A stretch of 64,000 nucleotides of DNA from Mogibacterium sp. (lineage in GTDB: Bacteria; Bacillota; Clostridia; Peptostreptococcales; Anaerovoracaceae): assembly GCA_016775335.1 (NCBI GenBank), contig JAEUGJ010000010.1, forward strand, positions 74,987 to 138,986, given 5' to 3'. A model generated the notes under the pieces. It did no database searches and was not told where the DNA came from. It was given only the letters and a program-made list of their open reading frames with translations. Shown here piece by piece: positions 51,200 to 59,846 of this stretch; the first letter of the stretch is position 1; each line of letters opens with the position of its first letter. Position numbers and translations under genes: made by a program.

Positions 51200-52028
51200 T
51201 TTAAAAGAAAAGGAAGCGCGGCTGCGGGAGAACCTGCGGAACCTGGGCTCTCTGGCGGTGGCGTTTTCCGGCGGGGTGGATTCCACCTACTTGCTGAAGG
51301 TCGCCCATGAAGAGCTGGGAGACCGGCTGCTGGCGGTGACCGCAAAGGGCAGCGTGTTCTCGGGACGGGACCTGTCCCAGGGAATGAAATTCTGCCGGCG
51401 GGAAGGAATCCGTCAGGAAATCGTGGAGATGAACGAGCTGGAAATTCCCGGTTTCCGAGACAATCCCCCGGACCGCTGCTATATTTGCAAAAAAACAATT
51501 TTCGGCAGTCTGCTGGAAACGGCGGCGCGCCATGGCATCCCCCACGTGGCCGAGGGCAGCAATATGGACGACCTGGGGGATTACCGGCCGGGACTGCGCG
51601 CCCTCTGGGAACTGCAGGTGCTGAGCCCCTTGAAAGAGGCGGGCTTGTATAAGGAAGAGATTCGGCAGCTCTCTCGAGACCTGCACCTTCCCACCTGGGA
51701 CAAACCTTCCGCCGCCTGCCTGGCCTCCCGCTTCGCCTACGGCGAACGGATTACCCGGGAAAAGCTCCGCATGGTGGAACAGGCAGAAAACTTTCTGGCG
51801 GATCAAGGCTTCCGGCAGGTTCGGGTGCGCATCCACGGGGCCAATCTGGCCCGGCTAGAGGTGGCGCCGGAACAGCGAGACCGGCTGCTTTCCCTGGGCG
51901 ATTCGGTAACGGAAGCCCTTCGGCAAATTGGTTTTACCTACGTCACCATGGACCTGAAGGGGTACCGCACGGGAAGCATGAACGAAATTCTGAAGGATGA
52001 GGAGAAGAAGGGAGTTGTCAATGGATAG
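51186..52028 (+). CDS. larE: Nickel-pincer cofactor sulfur-insertion protein LarE
   Basis: A 280-residue PP-loop ATP pyrophosphatase that puts sulfur into the nicotinate-derived precursor of the nickel-pincer nucleotide. The PP-loop SGGVDST (28-34), DRCYICKK (97-103) and PSAACLASRF with C178, equivalent to the sulfur-donating C176 of the Lactobacillus protein, are visible. Start ATG 51186 lies inside the end of the ATPase gene behind GGAAGGA. Overlap on both sides puts it in a single translation unit with the importer and larC. Confidence 0.92.
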   Translation: MESDNLKEKEARLRENLRNLGSLAVAFSGGVDSTYLLKVAHEELGDRLLAVTAKGSVFSGRDLSQGMKFCRREGIRQEIVEMNELEIPGFRDNPPDRCYICKKTIFGSLLETAARHGIPHVAEGSNMDDLGDYRPGLRALWELQVLSPLKEAGLYKEEIRQLSRDLHLPTWDKPSAACLASRFAYGERITREKLRMVEQAENFLADQGFRQVRVRIHGANLARLEVAPEQRDRLLSLGDSVTEALRQIGFTYVTMDLKGYRTGSMNEILKDEEKKGVVNG

Positions 52029-53370
52029 AACGTTGTACTTGGAATGTGAAAGCGGAATCAGCGGAGACATGTCGGTGGCCATGCTCCTGGACCTGGGCGC
52101 GGACCGGGAGGTTCTGGCAGAGACCCTGAAATCCCTGCCGCTGCAGGGGTACGAGACTCGGATTTCTCGGGTGAACCGGAACGGCATCGATTGCTGCGAT
52201 TTCGATGTGGTGCTGGAGGAGGAGAATTACGACCACGACATGGAGTACCTGTACGGGGAAGGGGACAGCCATCCTCATGTTCACGACCACAATCATGAAC
52301 ACACCCATGAGCATGATCACGCCCACACCCATGATCACGAGCACGTCCACGATCACAGTCATGACCATGAGGACGATCACGCCCATGCCCACCATCATTC
52401 CCATGCCCACGTCCATCGCCACTTGGCGGAAATCAATCGGATTATCGATGCCGGCAACCTGACCGACGGCGCCAACGCCCTGGCCAAAAAAATCTTCCGC
52501 ATCATCGCGGAGGCGGAGAGCCGGGCCCACAACCTGCCTTTGGAGAAGGTGGGCTTCCACGAGGTGGGAGCGGTGGACTCCATCGTGGACATCGTGGCGT
52601 TCGCCGTGTGCTTCGATAACCTGGGCATCCGCCGGGTGTTGGTGCCAAAACTCTGCGAGGGCACCGGGGTGGTTCGCTGTCAGCACGGGATTCTTCCGGT
52701 TCCGGTTCCGGCGGTGACCAACATCCTGGAGGGCTCCGGGATTCCGATGGAAATCCTGCCGTACAAGGGAGAATTCGTCACTCCCACCGGCGCCGCCATC
52801 GTAAAAGCAGTTCGTACCGGCGGCGGTTTTCCGGCGGGCTGCACCATCGCCCGAACCGGAATGGGTGCCGGCAAGCGGCAGACGGAGCGGGCCAACGTCC
52901 TTCGGGGCATGCTGCTGGAATCTGCGGATGAAGCATCGGATTCCGTGTGGAAGTTGGAGACGGATATCGACGACACCACGGGAGAAGTGCTGGGCTACAC
53001 CCTGGAACGCCTGCTGGAGGCGGGGGCCAAGGATGCGCACTACCTTCCTTGTTTCATGAAAAAGAACCGCCCGGCGTGGCAGCTCCAGGTAATCTGCGAT
53101 GAGGAACACCGGCCGGCGCTGGAGCGCATCCTCTTCCGGGAAACCACCACCATCGGCATCCGGCGCGTCCGAATGGAGCGAAGCATCCTGAAACGGCAGA
53201 CCGGAAATGCCGAGACCCCCTTCGGAAATGTGAGCATTAAAATCTGCCGGAGCGGGGATGAAACTTATTTTTACCCGGAGTATGAGGACGTGGCGGCGAT
53301 TGCCCGGGAGAAGGACGTTCCTTTCGAGGAGGTGTACCGGGCGGCGCAGCAGTCGGCACGGGAGTTGTAA
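52021..53370 (+). CDS. larC: Nickel insertion protein LarC with His-rich loop
   Basis: A 449-residue CTP-dependent nickel insertase. The family start YLECESGISGDMSVAMLLDLG, the GFHEVGAVDSIVDI motif and the C-terminal domain are in one continuous frame, whereas in Lactobacillus plantarum larC is split and joined by programmed frameshift. Residues 84-134 contain 26 histidines alternating with Asp, Glu and small residues, a probable nickel store or delivery loop. ATG 52021 overlaps the larE stop by eight bases and follows GGAG. Confidence 0.94.
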   Translation: MDRTLYLECESGISGDMSVAMLLDLGADREVLAETLKSLPLQGYETRISRVNRNGIDCCDFDVVLEEENYDHDMEYLYGEGDSHPHVHDHNHEHTHEHDHAHTHDHEHVHDHSHDHEDDHAHAHHHSHAHVHRHLAEINRIIDAGNLTDGANALAKKIFRIIAEAESRAHNLPLEKVGFHEVGAVDSIVDIVAFAVCFDNLGIRRVLVPKLCEGTGVVRCQHGILPVPVPAVTNILEGSGIPMEILPYKGEFVTPTGAAIVKAVRTGGGFPAGCTIARTGMGAGKRQTERANVLRGMLLESADEASDSVWKLETDIDDTTGEVLGYTLERLLEAGAKDAHYLPCFMKKNRPAWQLQVICDEEHRPALERILFRETTTIGIRRVRMERSILKRQTGNAETPFGNVSIKICRSGDETYFYPEYEDVAAIAREKDVPFEEVYRAAQQSAREL

Positions 53371-53380
53371 GGAGAGCGGT

Positions 53381-54181
53381 ATGGATATTCAGGAGATTTT
53401 GAGAGGCTACAAGGCGGGGGAGATTTCCCTGGAGATTGCGGAGGCGAAAATCCGCCAGATCGATGAGCGGCCGGGGACGGGCTACGCCAATATGGGGTTC
53501 GCCCGGCTGGACACCCAGCGGAAGGAGCGGTCGGGTTTTCCGGAGGTGATTTTCTGCAGCGGGAAGCCGGACGATTATCTGGTGGCCATTTACCGTAAAA
53601 TCACGGAGCTGGAGGGCCGGGCGTTCGGCACGCGGGCCACGCCGCACCAGGCGGCGCTGGTGCAGGAAGCCATTCCGGCGGTGGAGTACGACCCGGTGTC
53701 CCGAATCCTGAAGGTGGAACGGGACGGAAGTAACGGGGGCTCTGCCGGCGATAAAGCCTCCGGCGGCCGGGTTGCGGTGTGCACCGGCGGCACAGCGGAT
53801 ATCCCGGTGGCCGAGGAGGCCGCGCAGACGGCAGAATTCTTCGGCGCCCGAGTGGACCGGTTCTACGATGTGGGGGTCAGCGGCATCCACCGGCTGTTCA
53901 ACAACATGGATGAAATCCGCAAAGCCGATTGCGTCATTGCGGTGGCAGGCATGGAGGGTGCCCTTCCGACGGTGATCGGCGGAATGGTGCGAAATCCGGT
54001 CATTGCCGTCCCAACTTCTGTGGGCTACGGCGCCAACATGCAGGGCCTGACAGCGCTGTTAACGATGATCAACTCCTGTGCCAACGGGGTGGCAGTGGTG
54101 AACATCGACAACGGTTACGGTGCCGGATATATGGCTACCCAAATCGGCCGGCTGGCGGCATCCGGCCGCAATCGGGAATAA
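53381..54181 (+). CDS. larB: Nickel-pincer cofactor biosynthesis protein LarB
   Basis: A 266-residue LarB that carboxylates and hydrolyses nicotinate adenine dinucleotide, the first step to the nickel-pincer cofactor. The C-terminal PurE-like domain has VCTGGTADIPVAEEA, YDVGVSGIHR, VAGMEGALPTVIGGM and VPTSVGYGA. A small Ser-Gly-rich linker lies near residues 112-122. GGAGAG precedes ATG 53381, ten bases after larC. With larB, larE and larC all present, only the enzyme that uses the cofactor (LarA or relatives) is missing here. Confidence 0.94.
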   Translation: MDIQEILRGYKAGEISLEIAEAKIRQIDERPGTGYANMGFARLDTQRKERSGFPEVIFCSGKPDDYLVAIYRKITELEGRAFGTRATPHQAALVQEAIPAVEYDPVSRILKVERDGSNGGSAGDKASGGRVAVCTGGTADIPVAEEAAQTAEFFGARVDRFYDVGVSGIHRLFNNMDEIRKADCVIAVAGMEGALPTVIGGMVRNPVIAVPTSVGYGANMQGLTALLTMINSCANGVAVVNIDNGYGAGYMATQIGRLAASGRNRE

Positions 54182-54193
54182 TAGGAAAGAAAA

Positions 54194-54224
54194 GAAACCG
54201 AAGGCGCGGGCCTTCGGTTTCTTC
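54194..54224 (+). terminator. Terminator of the importer-lar operon
   Basis: GAAACCGAAGGC (54194-54205) with GCCTTCGGTTTC (54210-54221) then TTC. Confidence 0.85.
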
Positions 54225-54320
54225 ATTATTGGGATGCGGCCCGACGCCGTTCCACCGGCCCGGGCGCCGGGAAGGTTCGCGCCCGGGAAAAATGAAAAAG
54301 GCGGCCCGGCGGACGTCCGA

Positions 54321-54372
54321 GTTTGCGTACGACTACCCGGAAAGCCAATGAATTCGGTTTTGGTACGCAAAC
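54321..54372. repeat. 52-bp palindromic element with GTTTGCGTAC arms
   Basis: GTTTGCGTAC (54321-54330) and GTACGCAAAC (54363-54372), exactly 52 bp apart. Preceded by GGCCCGGCGGACGTCCGA, resembling the left flank of copies at 36.6 and 63.8 kb. The core differs from the other copies. Confidence 0.65.
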
Positions 54373-54470
54373 CCCGGGCCGGGGAATTTGGGAAAGGCGG
54401 CCCGGCCGCCCAATCTTCTATTGCTTTTTTCAATTGGCAAAAGCACCGCCAATAAAATACAATCACATTT

Positions 54471-54678
54471 ATATGCGGCACGTGCACGGCGCGCGAATAT
54501 GTGGCACGTGCACGGCGCGCGAGCACGTCATGCAAACACCGCGCGCGAATATGCGGCACGTGCACCGCGCGCGAACATGCCATGCAAACATGGCACATAC
54601 ACAGTGCCCAAACACCGTGCACAAGCATGTCGCCCATGCACGGTGCACGAGCGCAACATGCACAGCGTGCCAACATGC
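54471..54678. repeat. 26-bp tandem repeat, about eight copies
   Basis: Units begin every 26 bases from 54471. Copies 1, 2 and 4 are nearly identical (ATATGCGGCACGTGCACGG then CGCGCGA); copy 3 shares its right part, and copies 5-8 decay progressively. The sequence is largely alternating purine-pyrimidine. The array ends 32 bases before the start codon of the next gene. Confidence 0.85.
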
Positions 54679-54710
54679 AGTGCCAACGCAAAGGAAGGAA
54701 AAAGGAAACA

Positions 54711-56450
54711 ATGAGAGAAATGACATTTCGGAAAATCCGGAAACTGGGGATAATCGGAATTCTTTTTATGGTGGGGATGGTAATGTCCCTGCAGGGGGCT
54801 TTTGCCGGGGAGAAACCGGCACTTCAGAATCCGAAGGTAGTCTCGGATAAAAGCATGATTGCCGGACAGAACACCACCTGGGACACCGTTTACTACGGCT
54901 ACTATCCGCAGACGGAAATCGTGGGAGCTGCCGATCAGTGCGGCATCAAAACCCGGCTATGGAAATCGGAGAAAGATTACGCTTTGGAGCCGGAAGTGTA
55001 TGCCAAGCTGGAGACGGCAAAGTATACGGCTCAGGGGGACACGGTGCTGGACGGTATCAAGTACCGCCGCATGAAGGCTGGTGATCGGACGTACGTCTCC
55101 ATAAACAGTGAAATCAACAATCACTATTTGTGGACTTCCGGAATCAAATATCATTACTTCCGCTATGAGCCGATTCGCTGGCGGGTTCTTACCGTTCAGG
55201 ACACATCCAAGGGCAAGCGGGCGCTGCTTCTGGCGGACAAAATCCTGGATGATCGGAAGTACAACGAAACAGAGGGCGGCACCACCTGGGAGAAGTCCAC
55301 GCTTCGCAGCTGGCTCAACGGATACGGTGCACAGGCCAATCAAGCCGGGCGAGATTACAGCAAGAACGGTTTCATAAAAACAGCATTCCGGGAGGCTCAG
55401 CAAACACCGATTGTCACCGGCGAATTGGCGAATAAAAACAATTACGCATACGGCACCAACGGCGGAAACGATACGGCAGATCGAATTTTTCTTTTGTCGG
55501 AAGATGAAGTGTACATGTCCTCTACTGCGGCGTACTATGGATTTGTAGCGGCGGGCAATTGGGAAAATCAGGACGAAGGAAAGCGCGCCCGGGGCAGCAC
55601 CTATTCCAAGGCGAAAGGCCTGTGGTGCAACCACGAAGCGGGCTTCGAAGGCAACAGCATGTGGTGGATGCGTTCCCCGGGTCAGTTCGAGCGGAATGCC
55701 GCGTTTGTTTGCAACAAAGGATTCATTCGCTTCTACGGAACGAGGGCGGATGCCAAAGATGTGGGAATTCGTCCGGCCATGGTTCTGAACATGGATGACG
55801 CCGACTGGACATATGGCGGCACTGTGATTTCCAAGGGAGGCGGAACGGAGTCAGCGGCTCCGGCATCGAATGTTTTCGGGGACGAGACTTTGGAATACGA
55901 AGAGGAGGAACCGGCCAAGGTCCCGGTTTCCAAAATCTCCATCTCCGCATCACCGTCTCTGAAAATCGCCGCCGGTAAGAAGACCATCCTAAAAGCAAAA
56001 GTCTCCCCGGCGAAGGCGACCGACCGCTCTGTCACATGGTCTTGCAGCAATACCAAATACGCCACGGTGAATAGCAAAGGCGTAGTGACGACTAAGTCTA
56101 AAGGAAAAGGCAAGACGGTAACCATCACCGTAAAAGCCAAAGACGGAAGCGGAAAGAAGTGCTCGGTGAAGGTGCGCATCATGAAGCACAGCGTGAAATC
56201 CGTTTCCCTGAAGGGACCGAAAGCCATCAAGCGGGGCAAGAGCGGAAAGATTAAGGCGAAAATTAAAACCACCGGAAAGGATGCCAACCGCAGCCTTCGG
56301 TATTCGTCCAATTCAAAATACGTAAAGGTGACCTCCTCGGGAAAGGTTTCGGTACAGAAGAAAGCCAAGAAAAACAGCACGGTAAAAATTACCGCAAAGG
56401 CGCTGGACGGCACCAATCGCGCGAAAACCATCAAGATTCGCATCAAATAG
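54711..56450 (+). CDS. Secreted DUF6273 protein with Big2-type Ig domains
   Basis: A 579-residue exported protein. A signal peptide (about 1-32, ending GAFAG) leads into a DUF6273-like domain (about 45-385) marked by PIRWRVL, STLRSWLN, DRIFLLSEDEV, WWMRSPG and GIRPAMVLNM. The C-terminal part (about 425-579) has two bacterial Ig-like 2 repeats (ITIKA..PA.ATDRSVTWSCSN.KYATV type). No LPXTG or SLH anchor is seen. Start ATG 54711 follows AAGGAAGGAAAAAGG. The role is unknown; such domains are common in clostridial surface proteins. Confidence 0.82.
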   Translation: MREMTFRKIRKLGIIGILFMVGMVMSLQGAFAGEKPALQNPKVVSDKSMIAGQNTTWDTVYYGYYPQTEIVGAADQCGIKTRLWKSEKDYALEPEVYAKLETAKYTAQGDTVLDGIKYRRMKAGDRTYVSINSEINNHYLWTSGIKYHYFRYEPIRWRVLTVQDTSKGKRALLLADKILDDRKYNETEGGTTWEKSTLRSWLNGYGAQANQAGRDYSKNGFIKTAFREAQQTPIVTGELANKNNYAYGTNGGNDTADRIFLLSEDEVYMSSTAAYYGFVAAGNWENQDEGKRARGSTYSKAKGLWCNHEAGFEGNSMWWMRSPGQFERNAAFVCNKGFIRFYGTRADAKDVGIRPAMVLNMDDADWTYGGTVISKGGGTESAAPASNVFGDETLEYEEEEPAKVPVSKISISASPSLKIAAGKKTILKAKVSPAKATDRSVTWSCSNTKYATVNSKGVVTTKSKGKGKTVTITVKAKDGSGKKCSVKVRIMKHSVKSVSLKGPKAIKRGKSGKIKAKIKTTGKDANRSLRYSSNSKYVKVTSSGKVSVQKKAKKNSTVKITAKALDGTNRAKTIKIRIK

Positions 56451-56487
56451 ACGAAATTGGAAAACACCGGAAAAATAAATAGCAACG

Positions 56488-56530
56488 AAGGCAGGTATGT
56501 ATAGAAAAAAATGATACATACCTGCCTTTA
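56488..56530 (+). terminator. Terminator of the DUF6273 gene
   Basis: AAGGCAGGTATGTAT (56488-56502) with ATACATACCTGCCTT (56514-56528) then T-rich sequence; perfect 15-bp stem. Confidence 0.88.
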
Positions 56531-56648
56531 TATATAGAAAATTAATTATATATATTATCTATTATGGAAAACATGTTCAATTAGATATAATTATACAGAA
56601 GTTTATACTGATAGTTTATTGCTATTTGTTTTTTGAGAAAGGAAAATC

Positions 56649-59600
56649 ATGAGAAAGAGAACTCAGAGAATCTCTGCAATTCTTCTTTCCCTGGCGATGG
56701 TGCTGACCGCACTGCCGTTCCACCTGGTCTACGCAGACACAGGCGCGGCGGCAGACGCACCGTCGGTGGATGAAACCCAGGGCAAGACCGATGCGCAGGA
56801 AAATGCGAAAGAGGCTTCGGAGCAGGCCTCTTCTTCAGAGAAGAAGGATACCGAAGCTGCAGAACAGAAGGATGCAGCAAAGAAATCTGTAAGTGCGAAG
56901 GCTGAAACGGAAGAGAAGATTGTAACCATCAAATCCGTTAAGGTGGTTTACGTGAACGGAAAACCGCTGGAAGACGGACACCTGATCAGTGCATATAGAA
57001 GCGACAAAAATGATTACGGTACCAATTACGAAGTGAAGGACGGAAAAATCTACGATCTCAAGTTGGTTGCCGGAGTTCCGTATAAGATCGGCATCAGCAT
57101 GGACGATGACATGTCCTGGGACTATGACTTGGCCTACAACGAAAACGGCTACGTTCGAGTGGCGGTCAACGAAGATTCCACAAAGCTGATGAAGTACGAT
57201 CTTGCCGGTAAGAAGATTACCGATACACCGGTGACAAAACTGGTGGTGAAAGAATACGATACGGAGGATCCGATTCCGCAGGGCAAGGAAGTAAAGGTTG
57301 CGGATATTCCTGTCGTTTATGAAGACGGCACCCCGGTTTCCGACGACGAGAACATGGAATTGGACCTCATCGATATGCAGAAATTGATGGATAACGGTTG
57401 GGGCGGTGCCTATTCCACTCGTTACAAGGTAAAGGACGGAAAGATTTCCGGCGTAAAGATGTATTCAGAGGTACAGTACAAGATCGGATTCGATACCGCA
57501 AATCCGTTCTGGCACACGCACGACGTAGTGGGCGCATACAACAGCAATAAGCTGCAGCGCATTTACGCAAGATACGATGGACAGGCTCCTCTGGAATACG
57601 ATTATGACGAAGGAATCAACGCTCCGGAGAAGGAAGTTAAAAAGATTGTAGTGAAGAAGACCACGGAAGTACAGGATCCTTGCGCAACCCCGTCTTCCTG
57701 CTGGGTTGAACTGCTTCTTTCCGATAAGGGATACTATGCGGAAAGCGGTTTTGCATGGAAGGTAACCCGTCTGGATACCGGAAAGTCCAAGACCCTTTAC
57801 AACAGAGAGGGTACTCTGACCGTTATCGGTGCAGCCAATGTGGAATATCTTCTGACGCTGGAGGAGAATGATACCTATGAAATCGACTTCGACTCCAACC
57901 CGATTTACAAGCAGTTTAAAGACAGAGGCGGAATTCCGTTCCACTTTACACAGGACAACAAAGGAAAATGGCAGGCCGTTCTGGAGGGCTACAGCGTAGA
58001 AGACTCCATGAGCCGTCTGAATTACAACTATGTCGATCTGAAGAGAATTGACGGAAAGCAGAACAGCACCAACCACAAATTCTCCGATGACATGTGTGGC
58101 GGCAGCGGCAGCGAAGATGCGGGCGTAAAAACTCTGTATGCGAAGGACATCGCAACCCTCAAGGGAATGAAGGTGAACGAAGTTTCCGGATCCACCCGGA
58201 CGCCGCTGAAGAAGGACGTTACTTTTATTTTCTACGATAGCTCCACTCAGACCATTGAGGCAAAGGTTACCGCAAAGAACGGCGTTCTTCCGGATGTTTC
58301 GATGTACAAGGATCACCGCTACATCGTCTATGCTCAGGACAGCCAATACGAAATGCCGAATTACTACATTCAGATTTCCGCAGACGGCAAAGCAACCACT
58401 TACAAGAACGGCATCAAAGAAGTATCCGGCTTCGACATGGTACGCCGTGAAGCAGAGCTGGCAAAACCGGAAGATGCAGCAAGAGTACAGGTGAAGATGC
58501 CGGTATTCTATGTGGACAAAGACGGAAATCAGCAGACCGTTTCCGGCGTAAAAGTAAGACTGGTGAATCAGTACGATACCGTAGAGGCTGTCAGCGACAA
58601 GGATGGAAACATCGATGTGAATCTGATGGAAGATTACAACTACATGGTTCTCGTGGATGACAAGAAGTATGCGATTGAATCCTTCCCGCTTACCGTTAAA
58701 GACAAGTCGGAATACGGATGGGGTAAATACACATTCAACCATTTCAGCTGCGGAAGCGTCAGCTCCCTGTTCCTGGTGGACAAGGGAACCGAGCATGACA
58801 GAGACGTGCAGATGATCGGTTCTTCCAAGGACACGACCGTAACCGGCCTGAACTTCGGAAACGGAAGCTACTTCATCAATGACCGCGTGGTAGACCAGAA
58901 GGTAAAAGCACTGGAAGGCAAGGACTACGAGGTTGTAGACGTGGATGCGGTAAACATGTATCGTACCGAGATTTCCAAGCTTTCGGCGGGAGATTTCGTG
59001 TACACCCGTGTGGTTCCGGAAGGAAAGAAGGTTTCGAAGGTATACTACATCGATGATAACGATAAGCTCCATGAGCTGAAGTTCATCGAAAGCAACGGTG
59101 TCGTTACCTTTAAGATGGGATCCGTTTCCCTGTACAACAATGTCATCGTGTACGCAGGGGAACAGCTTCAGGCAAAGGGCGTTTCCCTGTCCAAGACTTC
59201 TTACACTTATTCCGGTAAGGCAAAGAAACCGGCAGTGACCGTTACATTTGGCGGCAAAAAACTGAAGGCCGGAAGCGATTACACCGTAAGCTATTCTGCA
59301 AATAAGAATGTAGGAAAAGCAAAAGTGGTTGTTACCGGTAAGGGAAAATATGAAGGCACAATCACAAAGACCTTCAAGATCAATCCAAAAGGCACTTCTG
59401 TCAAACATCTGAAGAGAGGCGTGAGAGCATTCAAGCCGACCTGGAAGAAGCAGACCAAGCAGATCAGCGGATACCAGGTGCAGTACTCCACCAAGAAGAG
59501 CTTCAAATCGGCAAAGATTAAGAACGTTTCTTCGAAGAAGAAGTCCACATGGGTCATCAAGCAGAAGAGACACAAGAAGTACTACGTAAGAATCCGTACC

Positions 59601-59669
59601 TACAAGAAGGTGGGCGGAAGCAAGTACTACTCCAATTGGTCCTCCACAAAGAGCATCAAAACAAAGTAG
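56649..59669 (+). CDS. Large secreted repeat protein with C-terminal Ig-like and Fn3-like domains
   Basis: A 1006-residue exported protein. A signal peptide (about 1-30) is followed by a low-complexity acidic linker rich in Ala, Glu and Lys (30-95). Next come repeated modules with the pattern VYVNGKPLEDG..., DGKIYDLKLVAGVPYKIGI and later DGKISGVKMYSEVQYKIGF, probably beta-sandwich repeats. The C-terminal quarter has a KTSYTYSGKAKKPAVTVTFGGKKL Ig-like module and an Fn3-like module with SGYQVQYSTKKSFKSAK and a lysine-rich end. No sortase motif. AGAAAGGAAAATC precedes the ATG; the upstream DNA is very A+T-rich with TATAAT at 56586. Probable surface or matrix protein. Confidence 0.8.
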   Translation: MRKRTQRISAILLSLAMVLTALPFHLVYADTGAAADAPSVDETQGKTDAQENAKEASEQASSSEKKDTEAAEQKDAAKKSVSAKAETEEKIVTIKSVKVVYVNGKPLEDGHLISAYRSDKNDYGTNYEVKDGKIYDLKLVAGVPYKIGISMDDDMSWDYDLAYNENGYVRVAVNEDSTKLMKYDLAGKKITDTPVTKLVVKEYDTEDPIPQGKEVKVADIPVVYEDGTPVSDDENMELDLIDMQKLMDNGWGGAYSTRYKVKDGKISGVKMYSEVQYKIGFDTANPFWHTHDVVGAYNSNKLQRIYARYDGQAPLEYDYDEGINAPEKEVKKIVVKKTTEVQDPCATPSSCWVELLLSDKGYYAESGFAWKVTRLDTGKSKTLYNREGTLTVIGAANVEYLLTLEENDTYEIDFDSNPIYKQFKDRGGIPFHFTQDNKGKWQAVLEGYSVEDSMSRLNYNYVDLKRIDGKQNSTNHKFSDDMCGGSGSEDAGVKTLYAKDIATLKGMKVNEVSGSTRTPLKKDVTFIFYDSSTQTIEAKVTAKNGVLPDVSMYKDHRYIVYAQDSQYEMPNYYIQISADGKATTYKNGIKEVSGFDMVRREAELAKPEDAARVQVKMPVFYVDKDGNQQTVSGVKVRLVNQYDTVEAVSDKDGNIDVNLMEDYNYMVLVDDKKYAIESFPLTVKDKSEYGWGKYTFNHFSCGSVSSLFLVDKGTEHDRDVQMIGSSKDTTVTGLNFGNGSYFINDRVVDQKVKALEGKDYEVVDVDAVNMYRTEISKLSAGDFVYTRVVPEGKKVSKVYYIDDNDKLHELKFIESNGVVTFKMGSVSLYNNVIVYAGEQLQAKGVSLSKTSYTYSGKAKKPAVTVTFGGKKLKAGSDYTVSYSANKNVGKAKVVVTGKGKYEGTITKTFKINPKGTSVKHLKRGVRAFKPTWKKQTKQISGYQVQYSTKKSFKSAKIKNVSSKKKSTWVIKQKRHKKYYVRIRTYKKVGGSKYYSNWSSTKSIKTK

Positions 59670-59700
59670 TTTTCGGGAAAACGAAAACCATCCATACTTA

Positions 59701-59752
59701 AAGAAGAAGAGATTGGCGCTGCCTTCGGGCGGCTCCGATCTCTTCTTCTTTT
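59701..59752 (+). terminator. Terminator of the large secreted protein gene
   Basis: AAGAAGAAGAGAT (59701-59713) with ATCTCTTCTTCTT (59738-59750), then TT. Confidence 0.85.
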
Positions 59753-59768
59753 CATCACCGTATGAACA

Positions 59769-59797
59769 TTGAAAAGAGACGGCGTTCGGGCTATAAT
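59769..59797 (+). promoter_or_regulatory. mscS promoter
   Basis: TTGAAA (59769-59774), 17-base spacer, TATAAT (59792-59797). It rules out the in-frame ATG at 59769 as a start. Confidence 0.65.
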
Positions 59798-59846
59798 GAT
59801 GCTGCTTGTATTTTGGGCGAAAGCCCGAGAAGAAAAGGAGAAAAGC

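Larger units (their letters stand above)
54182..54710. other. Gene-free interval with two repeat types
   Basis: Holds the lar terminator, a GC-rich part with a 52-bp palindromic element (54321-54372) and a 26-bp tandem repeat (54471-54678) running to the ribosome site of the next gene. An open frame continues upstream of 54711 through the tandem repeat but has no ribosome site. Confidence 0.65.

Noticed and set aside
54501..54710. 70-codon extension of the DUF6273 protein through the 26-bp repeats
   Set aside because: The 26-base period shifts frame, so the peptide is not a repeat; a signal peptide and ribosome site begin at 54711.
59769..59846. ATG 59769 as the mscS start
   Set aside because: It overlaps the -35 of a TTGAAA-17-TATAAT promoter; GTG 59847 has AGGAG six bases upstream.
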